Assembly (NCBI GenBank): GCA_910578885.1
Contig: CAJTSH010000041.1
Location: 1-25,937, forward strand
Direction: 5' to 3'
DNA: 25,937 nt
Origin: an uncultured Lachnospiraceae bacterium
GTDB taxonomy: Bacteria > Bacillota > Clostridia > Lachnospirales > Lachnospiraceae
Shown piece by piece: positions 6,162 to 13,105 of the stretch. Below the pieces are notes generated by a model. That model was not told the origin of the DNA. It saw only the letters and a list, made by a program, of their open reading frames with translations, and did not search any database. How positions within the stretch are numbered: the first letter of the stretch is position 1; every line of letters starts with the position of its first letter. A program made the translations under genes and the position numbers.

Positions 6162-8078
6162 ATGAGTACGGAATATGGAGCAGACCAGATTCAAATTTTA
6201 GAGGGATTGGAAGCAGTCCGTAAAAGACCGGGAATGTATATCGGCAGCACATCATCGCGCGGATTACATCATCTGGTATATGAGATTGTTGACAACTCTG
6301 TGGATGAAGCGCTGGCAGGATATTGTAAAAATATCAAAGTAACCATTAACAAGGATAATTCCATCACAGTCGTAGATGATGGTCGCGGTATTCCGGTCGG
6401 GATGAATAAAAAAGCAGGAAAACCTGCAGTAGAAGTCGTATTTACCGTACTTCATGCCGGAGGTAAATTCGGCGGCGGCGGATACAAGGTATCCGGCGGA
6501 CTTCATGGTGTAGGCGCATCTGTCGTAAATGCGCTCTCCAACTGGTTGGAAGTGCAGATATTCCATGAGGGAAAGATTTATCAGCAGAGATATGAAAGAG
6601 GACAGACAATGTATCCTCTAAAGGTAGTCGGAAACTGTGACGTAAATAAATCGGGGACTCAGGTTACCTTTTCTCCTGACGGAAGTATCTTTGAAGAGAC
6701 AGTTTATGATTTTAATACATTAAAACAGCGTCTTCGCGAGACTGCTTTTTTGACGAAGAACTTAAGAATTACATTGAAGGATGATAGGGAAGATCCGGTT
6801 TTAGAACGCACATTTCATTATGAGGGTGGTATCAAGGAATTTGTTACATACCTGAATAAGAGCAAGGAAGAGCTATATCCGGAGGTCATCTATTGCGAAG
6901 GAGAAAAAGACGGCGTCTATGTGGAAGTGGCAATGCAGCATAATGACTCCTACAATGATGCAACCTACAGTTTTGTAAATAACATCATTACCCCGGAGGG
7001 AGGAACACATCTTGCGGGATTTCGTAATGCGATTACCAAGACCTTTAATCAGTATGCAAGAGCGAATAAGATTTTAAAGGAAAATGAGCAGGCATTGTCC
7101 GGTGAAGATATCAGAGAAGGATTGACGGCAATTATTAGTATTAAAATCGGAGAGCCGCAGTTTGAAGGACAGACAAAACAGAAATTGGGAAACAGCGAAG
7201 CAAGAGGAGCAGTAGACAGTATTGTAAGCGAACAGTTGACGTATTTCTTAGAGCAGAATCCGGCAGTCGCAAAGTCTATCTGCGAGAAATCCCTGTTGGC
7301 GCAAAGGGCAAGAGAAGCGGCAAGAAAGGCAAGAGATTTAACAAGAAGAAAGACGGCGCTTGAGGGTATGTCGCTTCCCGGTAAATTAGCGGATTGTTCA
7401 GATAAGGATCCGAAAAATTGTGAAATATTTATAGTAGAGGGAGATTCCGCAGGCGGTTCCGCTAAGACGGCGCGAAGCCGTGCAACCCAAGCAATCCTTC
7501 CGCTTCGCGGTAAGATTTTGAATGTAGAAAAAGCAAGATTGGATAAAGTATTTTCAAATGCTGAGATAAAAGCCATGATTACGGCATTCGGTACGGGAAT
7601 TCATGAAGATTTCGATATTTCAAAGCTGAGATATCACAAGATAATTATTATGACCGATGCCGATGTGGACGGCGCACATATCAGTACCTTGATGCTGACT
7701 TTTATCTATCGGTTTATGCCGGAGCTTATCAAACAAGGGTATGTTTATCTGGCGCAGCCCCCTCTCTATAAAGTGGAGAAAAATAAAGGCATCTGGTATG
7801 CCTACAGTGATGAAGAGTTAAATAAAATACTTACGGACATTGGACGCGACGGAAATAATAAAATCCAGCGGTACAAAGGGCTTGGAGAAATGGATGCGGA
7901 GCAGCTCTGGGAGACAACAATGGATCCGGAGAAACGTGTTCTGAAAAAAGTAATATTTGATGAGGAAGCAGCTTCTGAAATTGATGTTACCTTTACGACA
8001 TTGATGGGTGATAAGGTAGAGCCAAGACGTGAATTTATTGAAGCGAATGCAAAATATGTTCAGAATTTGGATATCTAG
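6162..8078 (+). CDS. gyrB: DNA gyrase subunit B (638 aa)
   Basis: GyrB is the ATPase half of gyrase (A2B2), which introduces negative supercoils. The N-terminal GHKL ATPase domain shows RPGMYIG, then EIVDNSVDEA, DDGRGIPVG and GLHGVGASVVNALS. The TOPRIM domain has EGDSAGG with Glu426 and the metal-binding DADVD (Asp499, Asp501, Asp503). The tail has QRYKGLGEM. The 638-aa length is the short form without the insertion of enterobacterial GyrB. The frame is open to 6144, but ATG 6162 (MSTEYGADQIQ) has AGGAGG 7 bases upstream and matches the usual N-terminus. It is cotranscribed with gyrA, which begins 13 bases after the stop. Confidence 0.98.
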   Translation: MSTEYGADQIQILEGLEAVRKRPGMYIGSTSSRGLHHLVYEIVDNSVDEALAGYCKNIKVTINKDNSITVVDDGRGIPVGMNKKAGKPAVEVVFTVLHAGGKFGGGGYKVSGGLHGVGASVVNALSNWLEVQIFHEGKIYQQRYERGQTMYPLKVVGNCDVNKSGTQVTFSPDGSIFEETVYDFNTLKQRLRETAFLTKNLRITLKDDREDPVLERTFHYEGGIKEFVTYLNKSKEELYPEVIYCEGEKDGVYVEVAMQHNDSYNDATYSFVNNIITPEGGTHLAGFRNAITKTFNQYARANKILKENEQALSGEDIREGLTAIISIKIGEPQFEGQTKQKLGNSEARGAVDSIVSEQLTYFLEQNPAVAKSICEKSLLAQRAREAARKARDLTRRKTALEGMSLPGKLADCSDKDPKNCEIFIVEGDSAGGSAKTARSRATQAILPLRGKILNVEKARLDKVFSNAEIKAMITAFGTGIHEDFDISKLRYHKIIIMTDADVDGAHISTLMLTFIYRFMPELIKQGYVYLAQPPLYKVEKNKGIWYAYSDEELNKILTDIGRDGNNKIQRYKGLGEMDAEQLWETTMDPEKRVLKKVIFDEEAASEIDVTFTTLMGDKVEPRREFIEANAKYVQNLDI

Positions 8079-8091
8079 GAGGAGGTAACAG

Positions 8092-10671
8092 ATGGATGAC
8101 AAGATTTTTGATCAGATACATGATGTAGACCTGAAAAAAGAAATGGAAAAATCCTATATCGACTATGCCATGAGCGTAATTGCCGCCCGTGCGCTGCCGG
8201 ATGTAAGAGACGGGTTAAAGCCGGTACAAAGAAGAGTGCTGTTTTCCATGATAGAGCTGAATAACGGTCCGGATAAGCCGCACAGAAAATGTGCTCGTAT
8301 TGTCGGTGATACAATGGGTAAATATCATCCGCATGGAGACAGTTCTATTTACGGTGCATTGGTAAATATGGCGCAGGATTGGTCTACCCGCTATCCTTTG
8401 GTAGACGGACATGGTAATTTCGGTTCTGTAGACGGTGACGGCGCCGCAGCTATGCGATATACGGAAGCGAGACTTTCTAAGATTTCTATGGAAATGCTTG
8501 CAGATATCAATAAAGATACCGTTGATTTCATGCCGAACTTCGATGAGACGGAAAAGGAACCAGTCGTACTTCCTTCCAGATTCCCGAATCTTCTGGTAAA
8601 CGGTACGACAGGTATTGCTGTAGGTATGGCAACGAATATTCCGCCGCATAATCTCCGAGAGGTCATTGGAGCGGTGGTAAAAATTATTGATAATCAGATA
8701 TTGGAAGACAGAGGAACCGATATTGAGGAGTTGCTTGAAATCGTAAAAGGACCGGATTTTCCAACAGGAGGAACGATTCTTGGAACCGGTGGAATTAATG
8801 AAGCATATCGTACCGGAAGGGGGAAAATACGCGTTCGCGCCGTAACAGATATAGAACCGATGCAAAATGGGAAGAACCGCATTGTAGTTACGGAGCTTCC
8901 ATATATGGTCAATAAAGCGCGCCTGATAGAAAAAATTGCTGAATTGGTAAGAGACAAGAAGATAGATGGAATCACGGATCTTCGGGATGAATCGGACAGA
9001 CAGGGTATGCGTGTTTGTATTGAGCTGCGTCGTGATGTGAATCCGAATGTTGTTTTGAATCTTTTATATAAGCACACACAGCTTCAGGATACATTTGGTG
9101 TCATTATGCTTGCACTTGTCAATAATGAGCCGAAAGTATTAAATCTCTGTGAAATGCTGAATTATTATTTGATTCATCAGAAGGATGTCGTTACCAGAAG
9201 AACAAAGTATGAATTAAATAAAGCAAGAGAACGGGCGCATATTTTAGAAGGATTATTGATTGCATTAGATCATATTGATGAAGTAATCAGTATTATCCGA
9301 AGCAGCAGGACGACGCAAGAGGCAAAAGAACGTTTAATCGAGCGTTTTGGGCTGACAGAAGTGCAGTCTCAGGCAATCGTGGATATGCGTCTGCGTGCAC
9401 TCACCGGTCTGGAACGCGAAAAGATTGAAGGTGAATATAAAGATTTAATGGAAAAGATTGCGGAGTTAGAAGCAATCTTAGCTGATGAGAAGAAATTACT
9501 TGGTGTTATCAGGGAAGAAATTTTAATCATTTCACAGAAATACGGAGATGACAGAAGAACTTCTATCGGATTCGATGAATATGACATTTCTATGGAGGAT
9601 TTGATTCCTGTAACAAATACCGTTGTCACTATGACGAAGCTGGGATATATCAAGCGCATGAGCGTAGATAATTTCCGCAGTCAGCATAGAGGCGGTAAGG
9701 GAATCAAGGGTATGGAAACCATTGATGAGGATTATATTGAAGACTTGTTTATGACGACCTCCCATCATTTTCTGATGTTCTTTACGAATATGGGAAAGGT
9801 ATACCGGATGAAATGCTATGAGATACCGGAAGCAGGGAGAACTGCAAGAGGAACAGCAATTATTAATCTCCTACAGCTCCAGCCAGGCGAGAAAATCACT
9901 GCAGTGATTCCGATTAAGGAGTATAAGCAGGGCGAATATCTGTTTATGGCAACCAGAAACGGAATCGTTAAGAAAACTCCGATTATCGAGTATTCCAATG
10001 TCCGAAAGACAGGACTTGCAGCTATCAATCTTCGGGATGATGATGAACTGATAGAGGTAAAGAGAACCAATAACAAGAAAGATATCATTTTAGTGACGAT
10101 GTATGGTCAGTGTATCCGTTTCCATGAGACGGACGTCAGAAGTACCGGGCGTGTTTCTATGGGTGTAATCGGAATGAATCTGGCGGATGGCGATAAAGTA
10201 GTCGGGATGCAGTTGAATACCCAGGGAGACGCACTTATGATCGTATCCGAAAAAGGACTTGGAAAATGCACGTTAATGTCTGAGTTTTCACCGCAGAACC
10301 GAGGCGGCAAAGGTGTAAAATGTTACAAGATTACAGACAAGACCGGAAATATTGTCGGCGTGAAGGCAGTGAATCAGGAAAATGAATTGATGATGATTAC
10401 CACAGAAGGCATTATCATTCGTATTCCGGTTGACGGAACCGCGCTCCTTGGAAGAGTGACTTCCGGCGTGAAGCTAATCAATCTGGATGAGGGAGTGACA
10501 GTTGCCAGTATTGCAAAGGTTCGTGAAGATAAATCTATTATGGAAAGTAATCTTTCTGAACCGGAACAGCCGAAAAATGAGAAAGAAGAAGGTGTTATTT
10601 CAAAAGGATTGGATGAACTCATAGAGCGTGCCGTGGAAGATGCAGAAGAAAGAGATAAAACAGAAGAATAG
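8092..10671 (+). CDS. gyrA: DNA gyrase subunit A (859 aa)
   Basis: GyrA is the DNA breakage-reunion subunit. The active-site tyrosine is Tyr123 in AAAMRYTEARL. The quinolone-determining region reads HPHGDSSIYG: Ser84 corresponds to E. coli Ser83, and Gly88 stands where E. coli has Asp87. The C-terminal DNA-wrapping domain carries the GyrA-box form QHRGGKG (531-537, consensus QRRGGKG), which implies true supercoiling activity and argues against a topoisomerase IV ParC. The last 40 or so residues are strongly acidic, as in many gyrases where such tails tune wrapping. AGGAGG precedes the ATG. The operon ends at the hairpin at 10685-10742. Confidence 0.97.
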   Translation: MDDKIFDQIHDVDLKKEMEKSYIDYAMSVIAARALPDVRDGLKPVQRRVLFSMIELNNGPDKPHRKCARIVGDTMGKYHPHGDSSIYGALVNMAQDWSTRYPLVDGHGNFGSVDGDGAAAMRYTEARLSKISMEMLADINKDTVDFMPNFDETEKEPVVLPSRFPNLLVNGTTGIAVGMATNIPPHNLREVIGAVVKIIDNQILEDRGTDIEELLEIVKGPDFPTGGTILGTGGINEAYRTGRGKIRVRAVTDIEPMQNGKNRIVVTELPYMVNKARLIEKIAELVRDKKIDGITDLRDESDRQGMRVCIELRRDVNPNVVLNLLYKHTQLQDTFGVIMLALVNNEPKVLNLCEMLNYYLIHQKDVVTRRTKYELNKARERAHILEGLLIALDHIDEVISIIRSSRTTQEAKERLIERFGLTEVQSQAIVDMRLRALTGLEREKIEGEYKDLMEKIAELEAILADEKKLLGVIREEILIISQKYGDDRRTSIGFDEYDISMEDLIPVTNTVVTMTKLGYIKRMSVDNFRSQHRGGKGIKGMETIDEDYIEDLFMTTSHHFLMFFTNMGKVYRMKCYEIPEAGRTARGTAIINLLQLQPGEKITAVIPIKEYKQGEYLFMATRNGIVKKTPIIEYSNVRKTGLAAINLRDDDELIEVKRTNNKKDIILVTMYGQCIRFHETDVRSTGRVSMGVIGMNLADGDKVVGMQLNTQGDALMIVSEKGLGKCTLMSEFSPQNRGGKGVKCYKITDKTGNIVGVKAVNQENELMMITTEGIIIRIPVDGTALLGRVTSGVKLINLDEGVTVASIAKVREDKSIMESNLSEPEQPKNEKEEGVISKGLDELIERAVEDAEERDKTEE

Positions 10672-10684
10672 TATAGAAATAAAT

Positions 10685-10742
10685 AAAAAAGTGGATGCAG
10701 TGCAAACAGATTAAAAATCGTAAGCTCTGCATTCACCTTTTT
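10685..10742. terminator. Bidirectional terminator after gyrA
   Basis: The arm at 10686-10700 (A-run then GTGGATGCAG) pairs with the arm at 10727-10742 (CTGCATTCACC then a T-run), with about two G-T or mismatched positions and a 26-base loop. The A-run and T-run on the two sides make it usable by gyrA on the plus strand and by the toxin-antitoxin operon on the minus strand. Confidence 0.7.
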
Positions 10743-10801
10743 ATCCATTTTATGAAAAAGCCAGTCATAATAAGAGATAAAGAACTTTCCAGAGAACCAG
10801 A

Positions 10802-11065
10802 TTACTTATCTCGATAATGCGAACCACATTGAACGATCTTTATTACATTATCTTCAATACGATAAACGATACGGTTAGTATCATCTATGCGCCGGCTCCA
10901 ATAAGCTGCCAAATCACCACTTAACCGCTCTGGCTTGCCAATTCCATCATATCCGTTACGATCAATATCTTTTAATAGTTGGAGAATCCGTTTTAGTGTT
11001 TTCCTATCCTGTTTCATCCAGTACTCAAAATCTTCCCATGCTGCATCCGTCCATGACTTAATCAT
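10802..11065 (-). CDS. yoeB: Toxin of the Txe/YoeB family (mRNA interferase, 87 aa)
   Basis: YoeB toxins cut mRNA in the ribosomal A site and stop translation. The protein aligns with E. coli YoeB without gaps through the active site. Glu46 (in KPERL), Arg65 (in TNRIVY), His83 and Tyr84 fall at the same numbers as the known catalytic residues, and WSRRI and YWMKQD are also conserved. The length of 87 aa is typical, so the toxin looks intact. Its start overlaps the antitoxin stop by 8 bases, giving the antitoxin-first coupled arrangement. The stop lies about 60 bases from the bidirectional terminator shared with gyrA. Confidence 0.93.
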   Translation of the reverse strand: MIKSWTDAAWEDFEYWMKQDRKTLKRILQLLKDIDRNGYDGIGKPERLSGDLAAYWSRRIDDTNRIVYRIEDNVIKIVQCGSHYRDK

Positions 11066-11309
11066 CCAAATCTACCTCGTGTACTGTACCACCTGTGGAC
11101 TCCATTTGTGCTACTGATTTTCTAAGCCTATCCATATTTTCTTTTGAATAGAATGGATCTGCTGATACTTCAAATGGTATGCGTTTTTCTCTGCCTAGTT
11201 TTTTTAGGTAGATATTAATAGCAGCTGATAAAGATAATCCAATATCAGCACAAGCCTCTTCCGCTTTTTTCTTTACGTCATCATCTATACGCAAACTAAT
11301 TTGTGCCAT
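11058..11309 (-). CDS. Antitoxin of the RelB/DinJ family (83 aa)
   Basis: The N-terminus MAQISLRIDDDVKKKAEE is the short beta strand and first helix of a ribbon-helix-helix DNA-binding fold. GLSLSAAINIYLKKLGREKRIPFEV is the typical RelB/DinJ continuation. The C-terminal half (about 48-83) is acidic and probably disordered until it wraps the toxin. It should neutralise the YoeB-type toxin and repress the operon. The ribosome site is GAGGTG, 6 to 8 bases before the ATG. YoeB is classically partnered with a YefM/Phd-fold antitoxin and DinJ with YafQ, so this is a mixed pair. Similar pairs are seen in Firmicutes. Confidence 0.9.
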   Translation of the reverse strand: MAQISLRIDDDVKKKAEEACADIGLSLSAAINIYLKKLGREKRIPFEVSADPFYSKENMDRLRKSVAQMESTGGTVHEVDLDD

Positions 11310-11338
11310 TGTATCACCTCTTTCTTTATATTATTTAA

Positions 11339-11379
11339 AGTATATTCAATTTGGTAGCATTTGTAAAGCATTTTGCTTT
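11339..11379 (-). promoter_or_regulatory. Promoter and operator of the toxin-antitoxin operon
   Basis: On the minus strand TTTACA (11362-11367) and TATACT (11339-11344) are exactly 17 bases apart. A perfect inverted repeat, AAAGCA-TTT-TGCTTT (11365-11379), overlaps the -35 element. A ribbon-helix-helix antitoxin usually binds such a short palindrome, so this is the expected autorepression site. Confidence 0.65.
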
Positions 11380-11431
11380 AAAAAATAACTTAAAAATTAT
11401 AAAAATACAATAAATTATTTATACAAAAAGG

Positions 11432-11460
11432 ATTGTGAAAAACAAAAAAATAAAGTATAT
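11432..11460 (+). promoter_or_regulatory. Probable promoter of the membrane-protein operon
   Basis: TTGTGA (11432-11437) and TATATT (11455-11460) are 17 bases apart in an A-rich stretch. This leaves a leader of about 60 bases before the ATG at 11531. Confidence 0.45.
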
Positions 11461-11530
11461 TATAAACATCCCTTCAAGAGTATATAGAAAATTAGTATGA
11501 GGAAAACAAAGGAAAAGAGGAGATTAGAAA

Positions 11531-12160
11531 ATGGGAAGAGTAATCAGCAGCATTTCAAGAGGAATGGTTATTTTGCTGGCAATAGGTGCAATGCTAATCT
11601 ATATGTCAGGAACAATGTTTATCACATCTTTGAAGCCGCCAAAAAGCTTTGACGATTTATGGCAGACAGCGCCGGAAAAGGGAATGCATATAAAAGGTGA
11701 AGTCATGCTTTCCTATGAATGTTTTAGTTATGAAGAAACATGGAGAGAAAATAATGGATCAAGAACCAAAGCAAAAACCTCCGCCTATTATTATGCTGTT
11801 CCACTAAAAGACACTGTAATTGCATTAGAAGTGCCAACAAGGGATTATGATGCGATGGAGAATGTTGTGGATAATACCTTTAGCTATTTGTATGAAGATG
11901 GTGAAGAGCCTGTTTCCGGAGTTGCAGTGGAAGGACGTTTAAAGAAGATGGATTCTGACCTACAGGATATGTTCAGGGAATATATGTTCAGTATCGGCTA
12001 TACAGAAGAAGATCTAGATGGAATGGATGAGTTTTTGATGATTGAACAGCCAAGTTCTATGATGATAGTTCGAATCATGTTCGGGATTGGAGTTCTCTTG
12101 ATTCTTATTTCAATTTTGATTTTTGGATTTAGATTTAAAAATAATGGGATGAGAAGTTAA
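11531..12160 (+). CDS. Membrane protein of unknown function with extracytoplasmic domain (209 aa)
   Basis: I do not recognise the family. The protein has one hydrophobic segment near the N-terminus (about 11-32) and one near the C-terminus (about 179-201). Between them lies a polar domain of about 145 residues containing repeated acidic clusters and a Tyr-rich strand (SAYYYAVPL). The short basic ends (N-terminal MGRVISSISRG, C-terminal RFKNNGMRS) should be inside, so the middle domain faces outside. No catalytic motif or cysteine pair is visible. It lies 18 bases before the CmpB-like gene in the same direction, which suggests an operon and possibly a shared envelope role. Confidence 0.7.
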   Translation: MGRVISSISRGMVILLAIGAMLIYMSGTMFITSLKPPKSFDDLWQTAPEKGMHIKGEVMLSYECFSYEETWRENNGSRTKAKTSAYYYAVPLKDTVIALEVPTRDYDAMENVVDNTFSYLYEDGEEPVSGVAVEGRLKKMDSDLQDMFREYMFSIGYTEEDLDGMDEFLMIEQPSSMMIVRIMFGIGVLLILISILIFGFRFKNNGMRS

Positions 12161-12178
12161 AATGAAAAGGAGTAAATC

Positions 12179-13003
12179 ATGCCCCAGACATTTTATGAAG
12201 TAGTTTGGATTTTCATCATATATGCTTTTATCGGTTGGTGTACCGAAGTGGCTTATGCGGCCACAGAACGGGGAATCTTTATAAATAGGGGATTTTTAAA
12301 CGGTCCCTATTGTCCGATTTACGGTTGCGGCGTTTTAATTGTAGTTATTACATTGACTCCAATTAAAGATAATATTCTAATTCTTTATGCAGGTTCTTTT
12401 TTGCTGACTTCGATACTAGAATTTATTACCGGATTTGTGATGGAAAAAATATTTCATAACAAATGGTGGGACTATTCTGATAAACCATTTAACATTATGG
12501 GTTATGTATGTCTAAAGTTTTCTTTGATGTGGGGGCTTGCGTGTACATTTATCATGATTGTCATCCATCCGATTATCTATGGTTTTATCCGCATCATACC
12601 ACATATGCTTGGAGCAGTGCTTATTTTCATTGTTATGATTTGCTTTGCAGTAGATTTTGCAGTAACTGTATCTACGATTGTGAAGTTTAATAAAGAATTG
12701 AAATTGATGAATGAGATTGCAGCAAAGTTAAAAGTAATTTCAAATGAAATCGGTGAAAATGTTTATGAAAATGTAATGACGACATTGGAAAGAAGAGAAA
12801 ATTTCTCAGAATTTATTGAGAAAGCGAAGCTAAGAAGGGAACAAGAAGATTTAGTTAAGAAATTTCATGAACTGTATGAGAAGAAAAGTAAAATTACCGG
12901 TCGTTTAATGAAAGCATTTCCAGGGATGAAATCTATAGAAAATGATGAAATTTTGCAAAAGCTGAAAAAATGGAATGTACAGAGAGTAAAAAGAAAAAAA
13001 TGA
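12179..13003 (+). CDS. CmpB-family (PF06541-type) multi-pass membrane protein (274 aa)
   Basis: The N-terminal WIFIIYAFIGWCTEV, then RGFLNGPYCPIYGCG and a WWDYSD motif, is the pattern of the family often called 'putative ABC transporter permease' (CmpB type). There are about five hydrophobic segments in residues 1-175, followed by a charged, Lys/Glu-rich cytoplasmic tail of about 100 residues likely to be helical. No ABC ATPase gene is next to it, so transport by an ABC mechanism is not supported and the true function is open. The start has AAAAGGAG upstream. No terminator is visible after the gene. Confidence 0.82.
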   Translation: MPQTFYEVVWIFIIYAFIGWCTEVAYAATERGIFINRGFLNGPYCPIYGCGVLIVVITLTPIKDNILILYAGSFLLTSILEFITGFVMEKIFHNKWWDYSDKPFNIMGYVCLKFSLMWGLACTFIMIVIHPIIYGFIRIIPHMLGAVLIFIVMICFAVDFAVTVSTIVKFNKELKLMNEIAAKLKVISNEIGENVYENVMTTLERRENFSEFIEKAKLRREQEDLVKKFHELYEKKSKITGRLMKAFPGMKSIENDEILQKLKKWNVQRVKRKK

Positions 13004-13005
13004 TT

Positions 13006-13035
13006 TTGATATTTCTAGCATAATTTTGATATATT
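13006..13035 (+). promoter_or_regulatory. Possible promoter of the endoglucanase gene
   Basis: TTGATA (13006-13011) and TATATT (13030-13035) are 18 bases apart. The whole interval is AT-rich, so other hexamer pairs are possible. Confidence 0.35.
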
Positions 13036-13105
13036 TTAAGATTCAATCAATTTATGATAAGAGCATAACAATATTGTAAGCAAAATTATAAAGGAGGTAT
13101 TTTTC

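Noticed and set aside
7049..7576. Long minus-strand open frame (175 codons) inside gyrB
   Set aside because: It is a shadow of the gyrB codon pattern; no ribosome site and no recognisable domain.
8215..8865. Long minus-strand open frame (216 codons) inside gyrA
   Set aside because: It is antisense to the most conserved part of GyrA and has low-plausibility composition.
12179..13003. Calling the CmpB-like protein a true ABC transporter permease
   Set aside because: No ATPase or binding-protein gene is nearby, so only the family label can be supported.
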